In this document: positions 50,061 through 59,926 of the stretch, in pieces
Position numbering within the stretch: the first letter of the stretch is position 1
Layout of the letters: each line of letters begins with the position of its first letter
DNA from: DTU036 sp964346475
Lineage (GTDB): Bacteria > Bacillota > Clostridia > Peptostreptococcales > Acidaminobacteraceae
NCBI GenBank assembly: GCA_964346475.1
Contig: CAYFUM010000002.1
Span: 29,140-93,139 of the forward strand
Direction: 5' to 3'
DNA: 64,000 nt
Made by a program: the position numbers and the translations under genes
Notes under the pieces: model-generated
Database searches by the model: none
What the model saw: only the letters and a program-made list of their open reading frames with translations
What the model was told of the DNA's origin: nothing

Positions 50061-51147
50061 TATCTAATCTCTCCTGATCTTGAGTCTCACTTAAAATATC
50101 TATTCTGCGATCAGTTAACTTAGCAGCCAGTCTGGCGTTTTGACCTTCCTTACCTATGGCTAGGGACAACTGGTAGTCAGGTACTATTACCTCGGCATTT
50201 CTATCACTGAGTATTCTTACCTTGGTGACCTTGGCAGGACTTAGGGCATTTTCAATAAACTTTTCCAAATCCTCGGTATATTCAACAATATCAATTTTTT
50301 CTCCACCCAGTTCATCGACTATGTGGGCCACCCTACTACCCTTGGGACCGACACAGGCTCCCACTGGATCTAGTCCTTCCCTGCCTGCTTGAACTGCGAT
50401 TTTTGTCCTGCTGCCGGCTTCTCTTGCTATAGATTTAATTAGGACGTCACCTTCCATAATCTCAGGGACCTCCAGCTCAAAGAGTCGTCTAACCAGGCCT
50501 GGATGAGTTCTTGAAAGAATAATCTCTAGGCCTTTTTTTCCCTTGACATCCCTGGGGGTTTTCCCCTGCTCAAGACCCATGCGTTTTTCGTCCTTGACCT
50601 CAACTATATAGCTTCTAAACCTATCACCAACTCTATAGCGCTCCCCAGGAATCTGCTCCTTGGGAGGCATCATGGCTTCGGCCTTGCCAAGGTTAAAGTA
50701 AACAACACCATTGTTTATCCTTTGGACTTGTGAATATATTAGCTCCTGCTCTCTACTCTTGTACTCATCGTAGACACTGGAGCGCTCTGCTTCTCTAATC
50801 CTCTGGACTACCACCTGCTTTGCAGCAAGGGCCGCTACTCTTCCAAAATCCTTGGGGGTTTCTTCTTTTTCAACTATGTCATCAATTTCATAGATAGGGC
50901 TTATTTTTTGAGCTTCTTCAAGGCTAATCTCTATATCAGAGTCTTCTACTTCTTCAACCACATTATATTGTGAGTAAACTAGAATTTCTCCACTTTCTCT
51001 ATTTATACCTACCCTAGCCTGACGGTTTTTACCAAAGTTTTTCCTATAGGCTGTAAGAAGCGCAGCCTCGATAGACTCAAACAAAGTCTCTATGGCTATT
51101 TCCTTTTCCTTAGCTATAGTCTTTACAGCATCAATAATATTATCCAT
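50047..51147 (-). CDS. nusA: Transcription elongation/termination factor NusA
   Basis: The 366-residue protein has an N-terminal RNA-polymerase-binding domain, an S1 domain and two KH domains (GACVGPKGSRVAHIV, SLAIGKEGQNARLAA). It lacks the C-terminal acidic repeats of E. coli NusA, as is usual in Bacillota. The S1 domain carries an insertion of about 16 residues with Lys, Arg and Gly between the VEVKDEK strand and ILSRTHPG. Confidence 0.96.
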   Translation of the reverse strand: MDNIIDAVKTIAKEKEIAIETLFESIEAALLTAYRKNFGKNRQARVGINRESGEILVYSQYNVVEEVEDSDIEISLEEAQKISPIYEIDDIVEKEETPKDFGRVAALAAKQVVVQRIREAERSSVYDEYKSREQELIYSQVQRINNGVVYFNLGKAEAMMPPKEQIPGERYRVGDRFRSYIVEVKDEKRMGLEQGKTPRDVKGKKGLEIILSRTHPGLVRRLFELEVPEIMEGDVLIKSIAREAGSRTKIAVQAGREGLDPVGACVGPKGSRVAHIVDELGGEKIDIVEYTEDLEKFIENALSPAKVTKVRILSDRNAEVIVPDYQLSLAIGKEGQNARLAAKLTDRRIDILSETQDQERLDNEEA

Positions 51148-51154
51148 TTTTACC

Positions 51155-51616
51155 TCAAAATTCTACAACATTCCTTGCCCTGGAAATAAGAGCCAGGGGA
51201 ATATCAATTTCCTTTTTACTACAATCATCCAAGATTTTTAGAAACTCATCTCCCTTAGTGAGGAGCTTACCCTTGATTTGTTTTTGCCCCTCTAAAGTGG
51301 TAAAAAGATTGACCTGTATCTTACTGCCCACATATTTCTGAAAATGTCTGTCTGTCTTTAAGATACGTTCAATCCCAGGTGAACTTACCTCCAGGAAATA
51401 CTGTTCCTTTATTGGATCTTTTTTATCCAAGGCCTCGCTTAGAAACTTACTTACAAGCTCACATTGCTCCAGGCTAACTCCACTATCAGAATCTATAAAA
51501 ACTCTCAAATATCTATGGGGGCCTTCTTTAACAAAGGACAAATCATAAAGTTCTAAATCCTTAGAAGTTAAAAAGGGCTTAAGTATATCTTCTACAGTAG
51601 CACTAACACTTTTCAT
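51155..51616 (-). CDS. rimP: Ribosome maturation factor RimP
   Basis: A 153-residue two-domain protein needed for 30S assembly (VKEGPHRYLRVFIDSDSGVSL; YFLEVSSPGIERIL). The ATG at 51616 follows an AGGAGG site by six bases; an earlier in-frame start would be within the leader hairpin. It opens the nusA operon. Confidence 0.95.
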   Translation of the reverse strand: MKSVSATVEDILKPFLTSKDLELYDLSFVKEGPHRYLRVFIDSDSGVSLEQCELVSKFLSEALDKKDPIKEQYFLEVSSPGIERILKTDRHFQKYVGSKIQVNLFTTLEGQKQIKGKLLTKGDEFLKILDDCSKKEIDIPLALISRARNVVEF

Positions 51617-51646
51617 AATAACCTCCTTTATCCATATTAATAACGA

Positions 51647-51667
51647 AAGAGTGGGGTCCCCACTCTT
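51647..51667 (-). promoter_or_regulatory. Perfect hairpin in the leader of the nusA operon
   Basis: AAGAGTGGGG and CCCCACTCTT form a ten-base perfect inverted repeat with one central base, about 15 bases after the predicted transcription start. It could be an attenuator, a protective 5' hairpin or a weak terminator for polC read-through (only TTTCGTT follows). Confidence 0.65.
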
Positions 51668-51688
51668 CCGCAACATTTCATCCATACA

Positions 51689-51717
51689 ATCATAACATAA
51701 TAAAGCTTAAATTTCAA
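51689..51717 (-). promoter_or_regulatory. Promoter of the rimP-nusA-infB operon
   Basis: TTGAAA (51712-51717) and TATGAT (51689-51694) are 17 bases apart on the minus strand, seven bases after the polC stop. Confidence 0.75.
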
Positions 51718-51723
51718 GGGAAT

Positions 51724-54700
51724 TTACAGGAAGTCAAAAAGGCTAATCTGGTTACTTTCCTGCATATCTTCAAGACATCCCAGGTTCTTAAGGCCTTCAA
51801 TAGCGGTTTTGTTTAGTTTGGCCCTGGTCTGAAGGTCTTCAATGCTAATAAAGACCTGGGAGCGCTCCCTAACAATAGACATAGCCGCATTTAGGCCCAG
51901 ACCGCTGACGCTTCTTAGAGGTGGTAAAATCCTATTGTCCTCTATCAGAAACTTCCAGGCATGGGATTTATATATATCCACCGGTGCAAAGTCCAGCCCT
52001 CTGGCATACATCTCATAAACAACCTCCATAAGGCCGAAATAATCCTGGTCCTTTTTTGTCATGTCATTATTAAAGTCTACTGTATTTAAATAGTTTAATA
52101 CGCCTTCTATTCCTCTGGTCATGCTTTGAGCATCAAAATCCTCTACCTTGGTTGAGAAATATGATGCGTAAAAAGCCAGGGGATGGAAAAGCTTATAGTA
52201 GGCTATCCTAAAACTCATCAAAACATAGGCTACAGCGTGGGCCTTAGGGAACATATAGGAGATGCGATTACAGGAATTTAAATACCACTGGGGGACCTTG
52301 ACCTTTTGCATAATATCCAGATCCTCTTCACTGAGCCCCCTGCCCTTTCGAACCCTTTCCATGATGTTAAAAGCCTGGTCTCTGGGTATACCCATTTGTA
52401 TACCGTAGACCATTATCTGCTCTCTGGTGGCTATTACATCTTTGATTGTGATAGTGCCTTCTCTAACCAAATCCTGGGCATTATTTATCCACACATTGGT
52501 TCCATGGCTTAGGCCCGATATTCTAACTAGATCCGATAGGTTCTCTGGTTTAGTATCCTCCAGCATACTTCTTACAAAGCTGGTACCAAATTCAGGTATA
52601 CCTAGAGTACCCTTTTTTAAATCATATCGCCTATCCTTTAGACCAAGGCCTTCAGTTGAGTTAAAGATGCTCAGTATTTCCTTATCATCAAACCTGACCT
52701 GGGAGCTATCAACCCCAGTCATCTTTTCTAAATCATGAATAAGACTGGGCACATCATGGCCTAGGATATCTAACTTAAGAAGTTTTCCTTGGAGGGCATC
52801 ATAGTCAAAGTGGGTAGTTATAACTCCACTACTAGGATCATTGGCAGGATACTGTATTGGAGTAAAGTTATAGATACTCTGGTCCTGGGGAAGAACTATA
52901 ATTCCCCCAGGGTGTTGACCAGTGCTTCTTCTTACTCCCGTTATTTTTTTTACAATCCTATTAATCTCCCGGGATGAGATATCCTCTTCATTTTTTTCAT
53001 AGAAGTTCATAATATAGCCATAGGCAGTCTTCTGTGCGATTTTACTTACAGTACCTGCTTTAAATACATGGCCAGCTCCGAAGAGCTCCTCGGTATATTT
53101 ATGGATATCACCTTGAATATTTGGTGCAAAGTTCAGGTCAATATCAGGTTCCTTATTACCTTCAAATCCCATAAAGGACTCAAAGGGTATATTAAAACCG
53201 TCCTTTTTAAGCTGGACTCCACAGGCGGGACATAGCTTGTCTGGCATGTCGTAACCATTATCATAAAGAGGCTGGTCAGAGAACTCGCTATACTGACATT
53301 TTTCACAGTAGTAGTGGGGTGGCAGAGGGTTTACCTCAGTTATACCCGCCATGGTGGCAGCAAAGGAGGAACCTACTGAACCCCTACTACCCACTAGATA
53401 GCCCGACTCCAGGGATCTTTTAACGAGTTTTTCAGCAATTATATAAAGGACTGAAAAACCATTATTTATAATAGAATCTAGCTCATAGTCCAGTCTGGTC
53501 TTCACCAGCTCTGGTAGTGGTTTACCATACTTATTCTCTGCCCTATGGTAACATTTATCTCTTAATTCACTGTCGCTACCCTCAATCTTTGGGGGAAAGG
53601 TCCCCTTAGGAAGAGGTTCAATTATAGAAACCATATCAGCGATTTTGTTGCTATTGTCAATCACAACTTCCTCGGCTCTATCCCCAAGATGGCTAAATTC
53701 AGCCAGCATTTCTTCTGTAGTTCTAAAGAAATGATTAGCCTTATCCTCCAGAGAAAGATTTTTGTTTTGCCCTGACCTTACAATATTTCTATAAAGGTAA
53801 CCATCCTCATCAAGATATCGTACATCCCCGGTAGCAACAACATCTATAGAACTTATCTCCCCCAATTCTAAAATTCTCTCGTGGATCTCCTTGGCATCCT
53901 CCAAGTTTTTTATACTCTGGTTTTTTAAATATCTACTGTATTGACCCAAAGGCTGGATTTCTAAATAATCATAAATTTTTATAAATTCTAATATTTCATC
54001 CTGGGGCGTACACATAATTATATTGTCCACCAGCCAGCCATCACTGCCACTGCTACCTAGAATAAAATTATCTCTAAACTGGTCAAGAAGACTTCTAGGA
54101 ACCAAGGGCTGGTTGTATTCTAGATAGTTTAAGCTTGAAATACTAGCCATTTCATAGAGCTTTTTAAGGGACTGGGTGTCCCTGGCCAACACACTCATGG
54201 TATACTTTCTGGAAGCAGATATATAGTAGTCATTATCAACAAGACTGTTAATCTCATCAAAGCTTTCAATGCCCTGGTTTTCTAGTCTTCTGAGAAATTC
54301 AAGGAAAATTTTACCACAGACCAGGGCGTCATCCAGTGCCCTGTGATGCTCTTCCTGGCTTATTTTAAGTTTTCTTGCTACCTGGTTTAATCGGTGTCTT
54401 TTAATATCCCTCAGTAATAGCCTGCTCAGGGCCAGAGTATCTACTCCCCTGGGAGTAAATTCATAGCCCAAAGAATCTGCAGCTCTTTTTATAAAGCCAC
54501 TATCAAAGTTAAGATTATGGCCAACAATAGGGCTGTCTCCAATAAAGTTCATAAAGTCTCCAAAGACTTCTTCAAGTCTTGGAGCACTGGCCACCATATC
54601 ATTACCTATCCCTGTAATCTCAGTTATATGATAGGGAATTCTCTGCCTGGGCTTTACAAGTGTCTGATAGCTATCAACTATTTGGAAGTTCTGTATCTTA

Positions 54701-55890
54701 ACAGCTCCAATTTCAATTATCTCATCCCTATCGTTTCTTAGGCCTGTTGTCTCTAGGTCTAGAGCTACAAAGCTATCGTGAAATCCATGACCCTCTAAAT
54801 CCACCACCTTTTTCTTGTCATCATAGTAGAGGATTTCCATGCCATAGAGGATTTTCAAATCTTCCTTTTGAGCCCATTCCAAGGCTTTGGGATAGCTATG
54901 CAGGGTTGCAAGATCGGTAATTGCCAGAGCTTTATGACCCCAGGCTTTGGCTCTTTTTATATACTCCTCTATTTCAGTAATACCATCAATCTCACTCATA
55001 GAAGTATGTAGGTGTAACTCAACCCTCTTATTTAAAGAGCTATCCATTCTAACTTCAGGACTGGGAGCCCTATTAATCCTTGTAGGAAAAATAACCATCT
55101 CCCTACTGTAGGAGTCAAAATTCAAATTACCCTGAAGGGTATAGTGGTTTCCCTCGCTTAATAGCTGATCTAAAACTTCCTCATCCTTGCCATCACAAAA
55201 AAACTTGCACCCCAGGGAATCGCTTCCGTCGTAAATGGACAGATCAATTAGCTTCTTACCACTTCTAAGTTCTCTTTTTTCAATTTCAAATAGTTCTCCC
55301 TGGATGGCTACCCTAGTTCCCTGCTCATCCTTTAAAATATCTGAAATTTTGATAATGGGCCCCTTAATCTTCTGGAGGTATTTATGAGGTTTTTTAGTAG
55401 GTTTATCAGTCTTTTTTACAGGAGCTTGAGAGGATTCCTTGACTAACTTTCTAAGTTCCTCATCAAGGGAGAGATCAAATTCCTCTCTATCATCCTTAGG
55501 TGTAATTTCCAAGCTATACCCCTCAAACCATAGCATCAAGTGCTCCTCAAGAAAAGAAAACTGATTTTCTAAAAATGATTTGTCACTGCTAGAAAGGATC
55601 AGATGTCTGTCATCAAAATCATAGGAGAGGTCCTGTGGCAGCTTCATAATCTTCTCATCCAGAAAGCCCTTAACATCTAAAAAAAGCTCCTCTAAAGGGG
55701 CCATTTTAAATATAACCAGATCAACTTCAAGGCCTAGGCTTGAGGACAGTTCCTCCACTGCCCTGTCCCTGGCCTCTACTTTTTCGACTAGGGCATAGAG
55801 GGTAAGTCTACTTTTTTCCTCTTCAAGGACAGCCCTTTTAAGGGAATAATCCCCAAAATAGGTTTTTAGCTTGTCTTCTAAACTAATCAT
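51724..55890 (-). CDS. polC: DNA polymerase III alpha subunit, Gram-positive PolC
   Basis: The 1388-residue replicative polymerase has an N-terminal OB/PHP part (HLHTSMSEIDGITEIEEY), an inserted DEDD proofreading exonuclease (VALDLETTGLRNDRDEIIEIG, near residue 370) and the C-family polymerase core. A CxxC pair zinc module (CEKC, CPAC) is at about residues 850-880. The arrangement is diagnostic for PolC of Bacillota. The size is slightly below the 1430-1440 of relatives. It overlaps ispG by eight bases. Confidence 0.97.
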   Translation of the reverse strand: MISLEDKLKTYFGDYSLKRAVLEEEKSRLTLYALVEKVEARDRAVEELSSSLGLEVDLVIFKMAPLEELFLDVKGFLDEKIMKLPQDLSYDFDDRHLILSSSDKSFLENQFSFLEEHLMLWFEGYSLEITPKDDREEFDLSLDEELRKLVKESSQAPVKKTDKPTKKPHKYLQKIKGPIIKISDILKDEQGTRVAIQGELFEIEKRELRSGKKLIDLSIYDGSDSLGCKFFCDGKDEEVLDQLLSEGNHYTLQGNLNFDSYSREMVIFPTRINRAPSPEVRMDSSLNKRVELHLHTSMSEIDGITEIEEYIKRAKAWGHKALAITDLATLHSYPKALEWAQKEDLKILYGMEILYYDDKKKVVDLEGHGFHDSFVALDLETTGLRNDRDEIIEIGAVKIQNFQIVDSYQTLVKPRQRIPYHITEITGIGNDMVASAPRLEEVFGDFMNFIGDSPIVGHNLNFDSGFIKRAADSLGYEFTPRGVDTLALSRLLLRDIKRHRLNQVARKLKISQEEHHRALDDALVCGKIFLEFLRRLENQGIESFDEINSLVDNDYYISASRKYTMSVLARDTQSLKKLYEMASISSLNYLEYNQPLVPRSLLDQFRDNFILGSSGSDGWLVDNIIMCTPQDEILEFIKIYDYLEIQPLGQYSRYLKNQSIKNLEDAKEIHERILELGEISSIDVVATGDVRYLDEDGYLYRNIVRSGQNKNLSLEDKANHFFRTTEEMLAEFSHLGDRAEEVVIDNSNKIADMVSIIEPLPKGTFPPKIEGSDSELRDKCYHRAENKYGKPLPELVKTRLDYELDSIINNGFSVLYIIAEKLVKRSLESGYLVGSRGSVGSSFAATMAGITEVNPLPPHYYCEKCQYSEFSDQPLYDNGYDMPDKLCPACGVQLKKDGFNIPFESFMGFEGNKEPDIDLNFAPNIQGDIHKYTEELFGAGHVFKAGTVSKIAQKTAYGYIMNFYEKNEEDISSREINRIVKKITGVRRSTGQHPGGIIVLPQDQSIYNFTPIQYPANDPSSGVITTHFDYDALQGKLLKLDILGHDVPSLIHDLEKMTGVDSSQVRFDDKEILSIFNSTEGLGLKDRRYDLKKGTLGIPEFGTSFVRSMLEDTKPENLSDLVRISGLSHGTNVWINNAQDLVREGTITIKDVIATREQIMVYGIQMGIPRDQAFNIMERVRKGRGLSEEDLDIMQKVKVPQWYLNSCNRISYMFPKAHAVAYVLMSFRIAYYKLFHPLAFYASYFSTKVEDFDAQSMTRGIEGVLNYLNTVDFNNDMTKKDQDYFGLMEVVYEMYARGLDFAPVDIYKSHAWKFLIEDNRILPPLRSVSGLGLNAAMSIVRERSQVFISIEDLQTRAKLNKTAIEGLKNLGCLEDMQESNQISLFDFL

Positions 55891-56935
55891 CCTTGATCAT
55901 CCCTTCTACTTCCATCATAAGTCTATCATAGAGGTCTTCTTCCCTGACCTTCTCTATGATATTGCCCTTTTTAAAGAGCAGGCCTGAATTTTTCCCACCG
56001 GCTATGCCTAAATCTGCCTCTCTGGCTTCTCCGGGACCATTAACCCCACAACCCATAATAGCTATAGTTAGGTCCTTATCTATACCCTTTAGATCTCTAC
56101 TTACCCTGGAAGCCAGCTCAGCCAGGTCCATTTCACATCTACCACAGGTGGGACAACTGATAACATTTACACCACTGCGAAGGCCAAGTACCTTTAGGAT
56201 TTCCTTGGCAACAGGTATCTCCTGCATAGGGTCACCAGTTATGGAAACCCTGAGGGTATCTCCAAAGCCCTTTAAAAGCAAGCTACCTATTCCTATTGAG
56301 GACTTTATTACTGCACTTTCATAAACCCCAGCCTCTGTAACACCCAAGTGTAGGGGATAGTCAAAGTTTTTGGCAAGTTCTTCATTAACCTCTACATTGA
56401 GTCTAACATCACTGGCCTTAGCCGAAAGTACTATTTTTTCAAAGCCTCTGGATTCAAAGTGGGAGACGTATTTTTTCATACTCTCCAACATGGCCTTTGT
56501 GCTTACTCCATACTTATCAAGAAATTCCTTTTCTAGACTTCCGGAGTTTATCCCTATCCTAATAGCTGCGTCCTTGGCCTTGGCAAGCTCAATAATCTCA
56601 TCCAGGGCCTTCAAGGGCATATTACCTGGATTGATCCTGATCTTATCTGCACCGGCCTCCAGGGCATAAATCGCCATTTTAGGATCAAAATGAATATCTG
56701 CTACTAAGGGTATATTTATCTGCTCTTTAATCTGACCAATAGCCTGGGCTGCCAACTTATTATTAGCTGTAACCCTGATGATCTCACAACCTAGCCCCTC
56801 AAGCTCCAAGATTTGAGCCACTGTGTTCTTTACATCTTCAGTCTTAGTGGTTGTCATCGACTGTATAGCAAGGGGAAAGCCCCCTCCAATAATTACATTT
56901 CCAATTTTAACCGCTCTTGTCATAGCATAATCCAT
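55883..56935 (-). CDS. ispG: 4-hydroxy-3-methylbut-2-enyl-diphosphate synthase
   Basis: A 350-residue [4Fe-4S] enzyme of the MEP pathway, using ferredoxin or flavodoxin as reductant. The N-terminal TIM barrel (IQSMTTTKTEDV, VADIHFDPKMA) is followed by the cluster domain with SCPTCGRCEMDL and MGCGVNGPGEA. It overlaps rseP by 16 bases. Confidence 0.96.
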   Translation of the reverse strand: MDYAMTRAVKIGNVIIGGGFPLAIQSMTTTKTEDVKNTVAQILELEGLGCEIIRVTANNKLAAQAIGQIKEQINIPLVADIHFDPKMAIYALEAGADKIRINPGNMPLKALDEIIELAKAKDAAIRIGINSGSLEKEFLDKYGVSTKAMLESMKKYVSHFESRGFEKIVLSAKASDVRLNVEVNEELAKNFDYPLHLGVTEAGVYESAVIKSSIGIGSLLLKGFGDTLRVSITGDPMQEIPVAKEILKVLGLRSGVNVISCPTCGRCEMDLAELASRVSRDLKGIDKDLTIAIMGCGVNGPGEAREADLGIAGGKNSGLLFKKGNIIEKVREEDLYDRLMMEVEGMIKDD

Positions 56936-57918
56936 TTCTGTATATCTAAATAGGTAACAAATACCATGAGTAACATCAAAAATATAAAGCCCACCAAATG
57001 TATCAGTCCCTCCTTGTCAGGATCCAGTGGTTTTTTCCTAATTATTTCAAGGATAATAAAAATCAGCCTCCCTCCATCTAAAGCTGGAACAGGAAGTAGG
57101 TTCATAACACCAAGGTTCATGCTGAAAAAGGCTGTGAAAAATATTACAGTGTAAAAGCCTGCTTTAGTAACCTCATCTACTAACTTGACAAGTCCCAGAG
57201 GGCCTGCAACATCCTCTGCACTCACCTGACCTCTGAAAAGCTGGGAAAAGAAGGTAAAGAAACTCTTAAAAATCATTATTATCTGAGCTAGGGAGTATTT
57301 TACTGCCCCTAGGAAGCTTTTTTCAGTTCCCTGCATAACCCCTATTATCTTTCGTCCTTCACTAAGCTCAGGGGTTAGACTATAAACCTCTTTATTACCC
57401 TGGTGTTTTAGCACTTGAAGGGTAATCTCTCCTTGGCTCGCACCAATTTTCGCCACCATATCTTCCCAGTTTTTTACCCTGGAACCATTTATTTCAACTA
57501 TCCTATCCCCAGCTTCAATACCAGCCGCTTGAGCTGGTCCCTCCATAACTTGAGAAATATTAAGGCTAGGAACACCGGTCATGGTATTTAGGGTCAAAAA
57601 GAGGATAAGTGCCAGGATGAAATTCATAATAGGGCCTGCGATAATTATACTAAAACGCTGCCAAGGGCTCTTATTGCTAAAGGAGCCTGAATTATCACTG
57701 GATTCATCCTCTCCTTCCATTTTGCAAAATCCGCCCAGGGGAAGAATCCTGAGGGAATACTGGGTATCTCCCCTAGTCCTAGAAAATAGAACCGGCCCCA
57801 TGCCCAGGGCAAATTCATTTACCCTTACTCCATGCCTTCTAGCCATAATAAAATGTCCCATTTCATGAAAGAAGACAATTAGATTAAATATTATAATAAA
57901 ATTAATAAAGGTTTGCAT
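56920..57918 (-). CDS. rseP: Site-2 protease RseP/RasP
   Basis: The 332-residue intramembrane zinc protease has HEMGH in its first helix, a PDZ domain at about residues 110-180, and the NLLPVPALDGGRL motif with the third zinc ligand. It cleaves anti-sigma factors and signal-peptide remnants in the membrane. It follows dxr by two bases. Confidence 0.95.
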   Translation of the reverse strand: MQTFINFIIIFNLIVFFHEMGHFIMARRHGVRVNEFALGMGPVLFSRTRGDTQYSLRILPLGGFCKMEGEDESSDNSGSFSNKSPWQRFSIIIAGPIMNFILALILFLTLNTMTGVPSLNISQVMEGPAQAAGIEAGDRIVEINGSRVKNWEDMVAKIGASQGEITLQVLKHQGNKEVYSLTPELSEGRKIIGVMQGTEKSFLGAVKYSLAQIIMIFKSFFTFFSQLFRGQVSAEDVAGPLGLVKLVDEVTKAGFYTVIFFTAFFSMNLGVMNLLPVPALDGGRLIFIILEIIRKKPLDPDKEGLIHLVGFIFLMLLMVFVTYLDIQKWIML

Positions 57919-57920
57919 TT

Positions 57921-59039
57921 TTACTCCACTTCACTGCGAATTCTGGCCTCTTCTTCAAGAAGATCCTCCAGACTGGCTGGCTGATAATACCTATCCTTAA
58001 AGCTATCTTCCAAGGCTTGAAATAAGTCCCTTAGATTAATCTCGTCCTTCAAATACTTTTCTACCATGACTTCATTTATGGTGTTTAAGATTAGAGGCCT
58101 ATTGCCGCCTTCTTCTAAAGCTTGACGACAATATGCTAGACTAGGATACTTATTAGGGTCGACTTTTTCAAAAGTAAGTCTAGCAAGCTGGGCAAGATCA
58201 AGCCTGGGCAAGTTTAGAGCCTCCCTCCTCTTTTCATGGAGGGCATAGTGGATAGGCTGGCGCATATCAGCTATACCCATTTGAGCAAGAAGACTACCAT
58301 CCTGGTACTGGACCAAGGAGTGCACTATGCTCTCTCTGTGAATTAGGACTTCTATTTTATCTAGTGGTATTCCAAAAAGCCAGTAGGCCTCTATAACTTC
58401 TAGTCCTTTATTCATAAGTGTAGCAGAATCTATGGTGATTTTTTTTCCCATGGACCAGTTTGGGTGCTTAAGAGCACAGCTGGCGGGGCTAGATAACATA
58501 TCCTCAAGACTATAGTCTCTAAAGGCTCCACCCGAGGCAGTCAAAATAAGCTTCTCAACTCCCCCCTTATTTTCTCCCTCCATACACTGCCAAAGTGCAC
58601 TGTGCTCTGAATCCACTGGCAGTATACTGCCACCATGTTTTTTTTCCAAAGCTTTAAGCAGTCCTCCGGCACTGACCAAACTTTCCTTGTTAGCCAGGGC
58701 TAGCTTAAGTCCCGCCTCTAGGACCCACCAACTGGAAGCGAGTCCAGACATCCCCATCATAGAATTCAAAACTATGTCAGCCTCTTGGTTTTTTATTAGG
58801 AGCTCTAGATCCTCTAGCCCGAGAATCTTGGTATCCCGATAATAGTCCCCGAGAAGGCTCCTTCTTTCAGAACTTATAAGAGCATATTCTGGCATAAATC
58901 TATCAATAATTTGCTTTGCTCTATCAATGTTATAATGTACACTAAAATAGGCCAGCTCAAAGCTTCTATCTCTAACCATTACATCAAGAGCCTGGCTGCC
59001 TATTGAACCACTAGCTCCCAGTAAACCAATTTTCTTCAT
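57921..59039 (-). CDS. dxr: 1-deoxy-D-xylulose-5-phosphate reductoisomerase
   Basis: The 372-residue NADPH enzyme makes methylerythritol phosphate from the Dxs product. The NADPH motif GLLGASGSIGSQALD starts the protein, metal and substrate ligands are in LPVDSEHSALWQC, and KKITIDSATLMNKGLEVIEA is conserved. Confidence 0.96.
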   Translation of the reverse strand: MKKIGLLGASGSIGSQALDVMVRDRSFELAYFSVHYNIDRAKQIIDRFMPEYALISSERRSLLGDYYRDTKILGLEDLELLIKNQEADIVLNSMMGMSGLASSWWVLEAGLKLALANKESLVSAGGLLKALEKKHGGSILPVDSEHSALWQCMEGENKGGVEKLILTASGGAFRDYSLEDMLSSPASCALKHPNWSMGKKITIDSATLMNKGLEVIEAYWLFGIPLDKIEVLIHRESIVHSLVQYQDGSLLAQMGIADMRQPIHYALHEKRREALNLPRLDLAQLARLTFEKVDPNKYPSLAYCRQALEEGGNRPLILNTINEVMVEKYLKDEINLRDLFQALEDSFKDRYYQPASLEDLLEEEARIRSEVE

Positions 59040-59055
59040 AATTACCTCGCTATCA

Positions 59056-59061
59056 AGTATA
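59056..59061 (-). promoter_or_regulatory. Candidate -10 of the dxr operon
   Basis: TATACT lies 17 bases before the dxr ATG on the minus strand. No matching -35 is clear; an 11-base palindrome ACTTTTAAAGT is about 30 bases upstream. Position after a terminator supports a promoter. Confidence 0.4.
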
Positions 59062-59132
59062 CACCAGTTTAGCTAGACTTTTCTACTTTAAAAGTTTAAC
59101 TTTGTTTGATAGACCAACATAAAATAAACAAT

Positions 59133-59157
59133 AAAAAAAGGAGACATCTCTCCTTTT
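59133..59157 (-). terminator. Terminator after cdsA
   Basis: AAAAGGAGA and TCTCCTTTT form a nine-base stem around GATG on the minus strand, followed by further T. It begins a few bases after the cdsA stop and closes the pyrH-frr-uppS-cdsA transcript. Confidence 0.9.
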
Positions 59158-59163
59158 CATTTT

Positions 59164-59925
59164 TTAGAAAAAGTTATGCATCAAATAAAGTAGCACAGAG
59201 GTGAACATGACAGAAACAAACCTATCTAATATACCTCCATGACCAGGCATAATAACACCAAAATCCTTGACTTTGCAGCTTCTTTTTATATAACTTCCTA
59301 TAAAATCCCCCATCTGAGCAAAAATTCCACCCAGCAGGCCATATATAAGGGTAATTACAAAGGAAGATTCGGGAAGAAGCAGAGCCTTTACTAAGGATAC
59401 CAGGATAAGTCCACCCACTAAACCACCTAATGCACCCTCCAGTGTCTTGTTGGGACTTATGTCTGTATAATGGGTTTTACCAAAAAAACTCCCAACATAG
59501 TAGGCTGATGTATCGTTACCCCAGGCTAAAACCAAGGCCAGGACATATAGATATTTAATGGGTGAAAAGGCCACAAGCCTATAGAGAAGGATAAAGGGTA
59601 TTGAAATAAAAAAGTAGGCAAAAGAATTTTTTTGGGTACGCCTTAAGTCCTTTGGGCTTATAATAAGGCTTAAAAATAATGATGTGACCATATAAACAAA
59701 GCCTAGGGTAATAGCTATGTCCCAGGGCAAAAAGTAAGCAAGGACAATAAAAACCGCACTCAAAAAATCATCCAGGCGATAGGAGGAGCCTAGAGTACCC
59801 TTTAATTCCATCATAGATAGAAGGGTTATCATTATAAAGGCTATGCGCAGGGCCAAGCCTCCTATAAAAAGTAGAAGTAATAATAGCACTATGCCAACCA
59901 GGGCACTAACTAATCGTTTATTCAT
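59164..59925 (-). CDS. cdsA: Phosphatidate cytidylyltransferase
   Basis: A 253-residue polytopic membrane enzyme making CDP-diacylglycerol. The signature near the C-terminus reads SYIKRSCKVKDFG then GHGGILDRFVS. The usual end of this signature is DRxD; here the last Asp is Val. The ATG at 59925, right after the uppS stop, follows GGAGGAG by seven bases; a longer in-frame start would be inside uppS. The gene order frr-uppS-cdsA-dxr leaves little doubt about identity. Confidence 0.92.
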   Translation of the reverse strand: MNKRLVSALVGIVLLLLLLFIGGLALRIAFIMITLLSMMELKGTLGSSYRLDDFLSAVFIVLAYFLPWDIAITLGFVYMVTSLFLSLIISPKDLRRTQKNSFAYFFISIPFILLYRLVAFSPIKYLYVLALVLAWGNDTSAYYVGSFFGKTHYTDISPNKTLEGALGGLVGGLILVSLVKALLLPESSFVITLIYGLLGGIFAQMGDFIGSYIKRSCKVKDFGVIMPGHGGILDRFVSVMFTSVLLYLMHNFF

Positions 59926-59926
59926 A

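Noticed and set aside
51617..51685. N-terminal extension of RimP through the leader hairpin
   Set aside because: It would start before or at the transcription start; ATG 51616 has an ideal ribosome site and gives the normal length.
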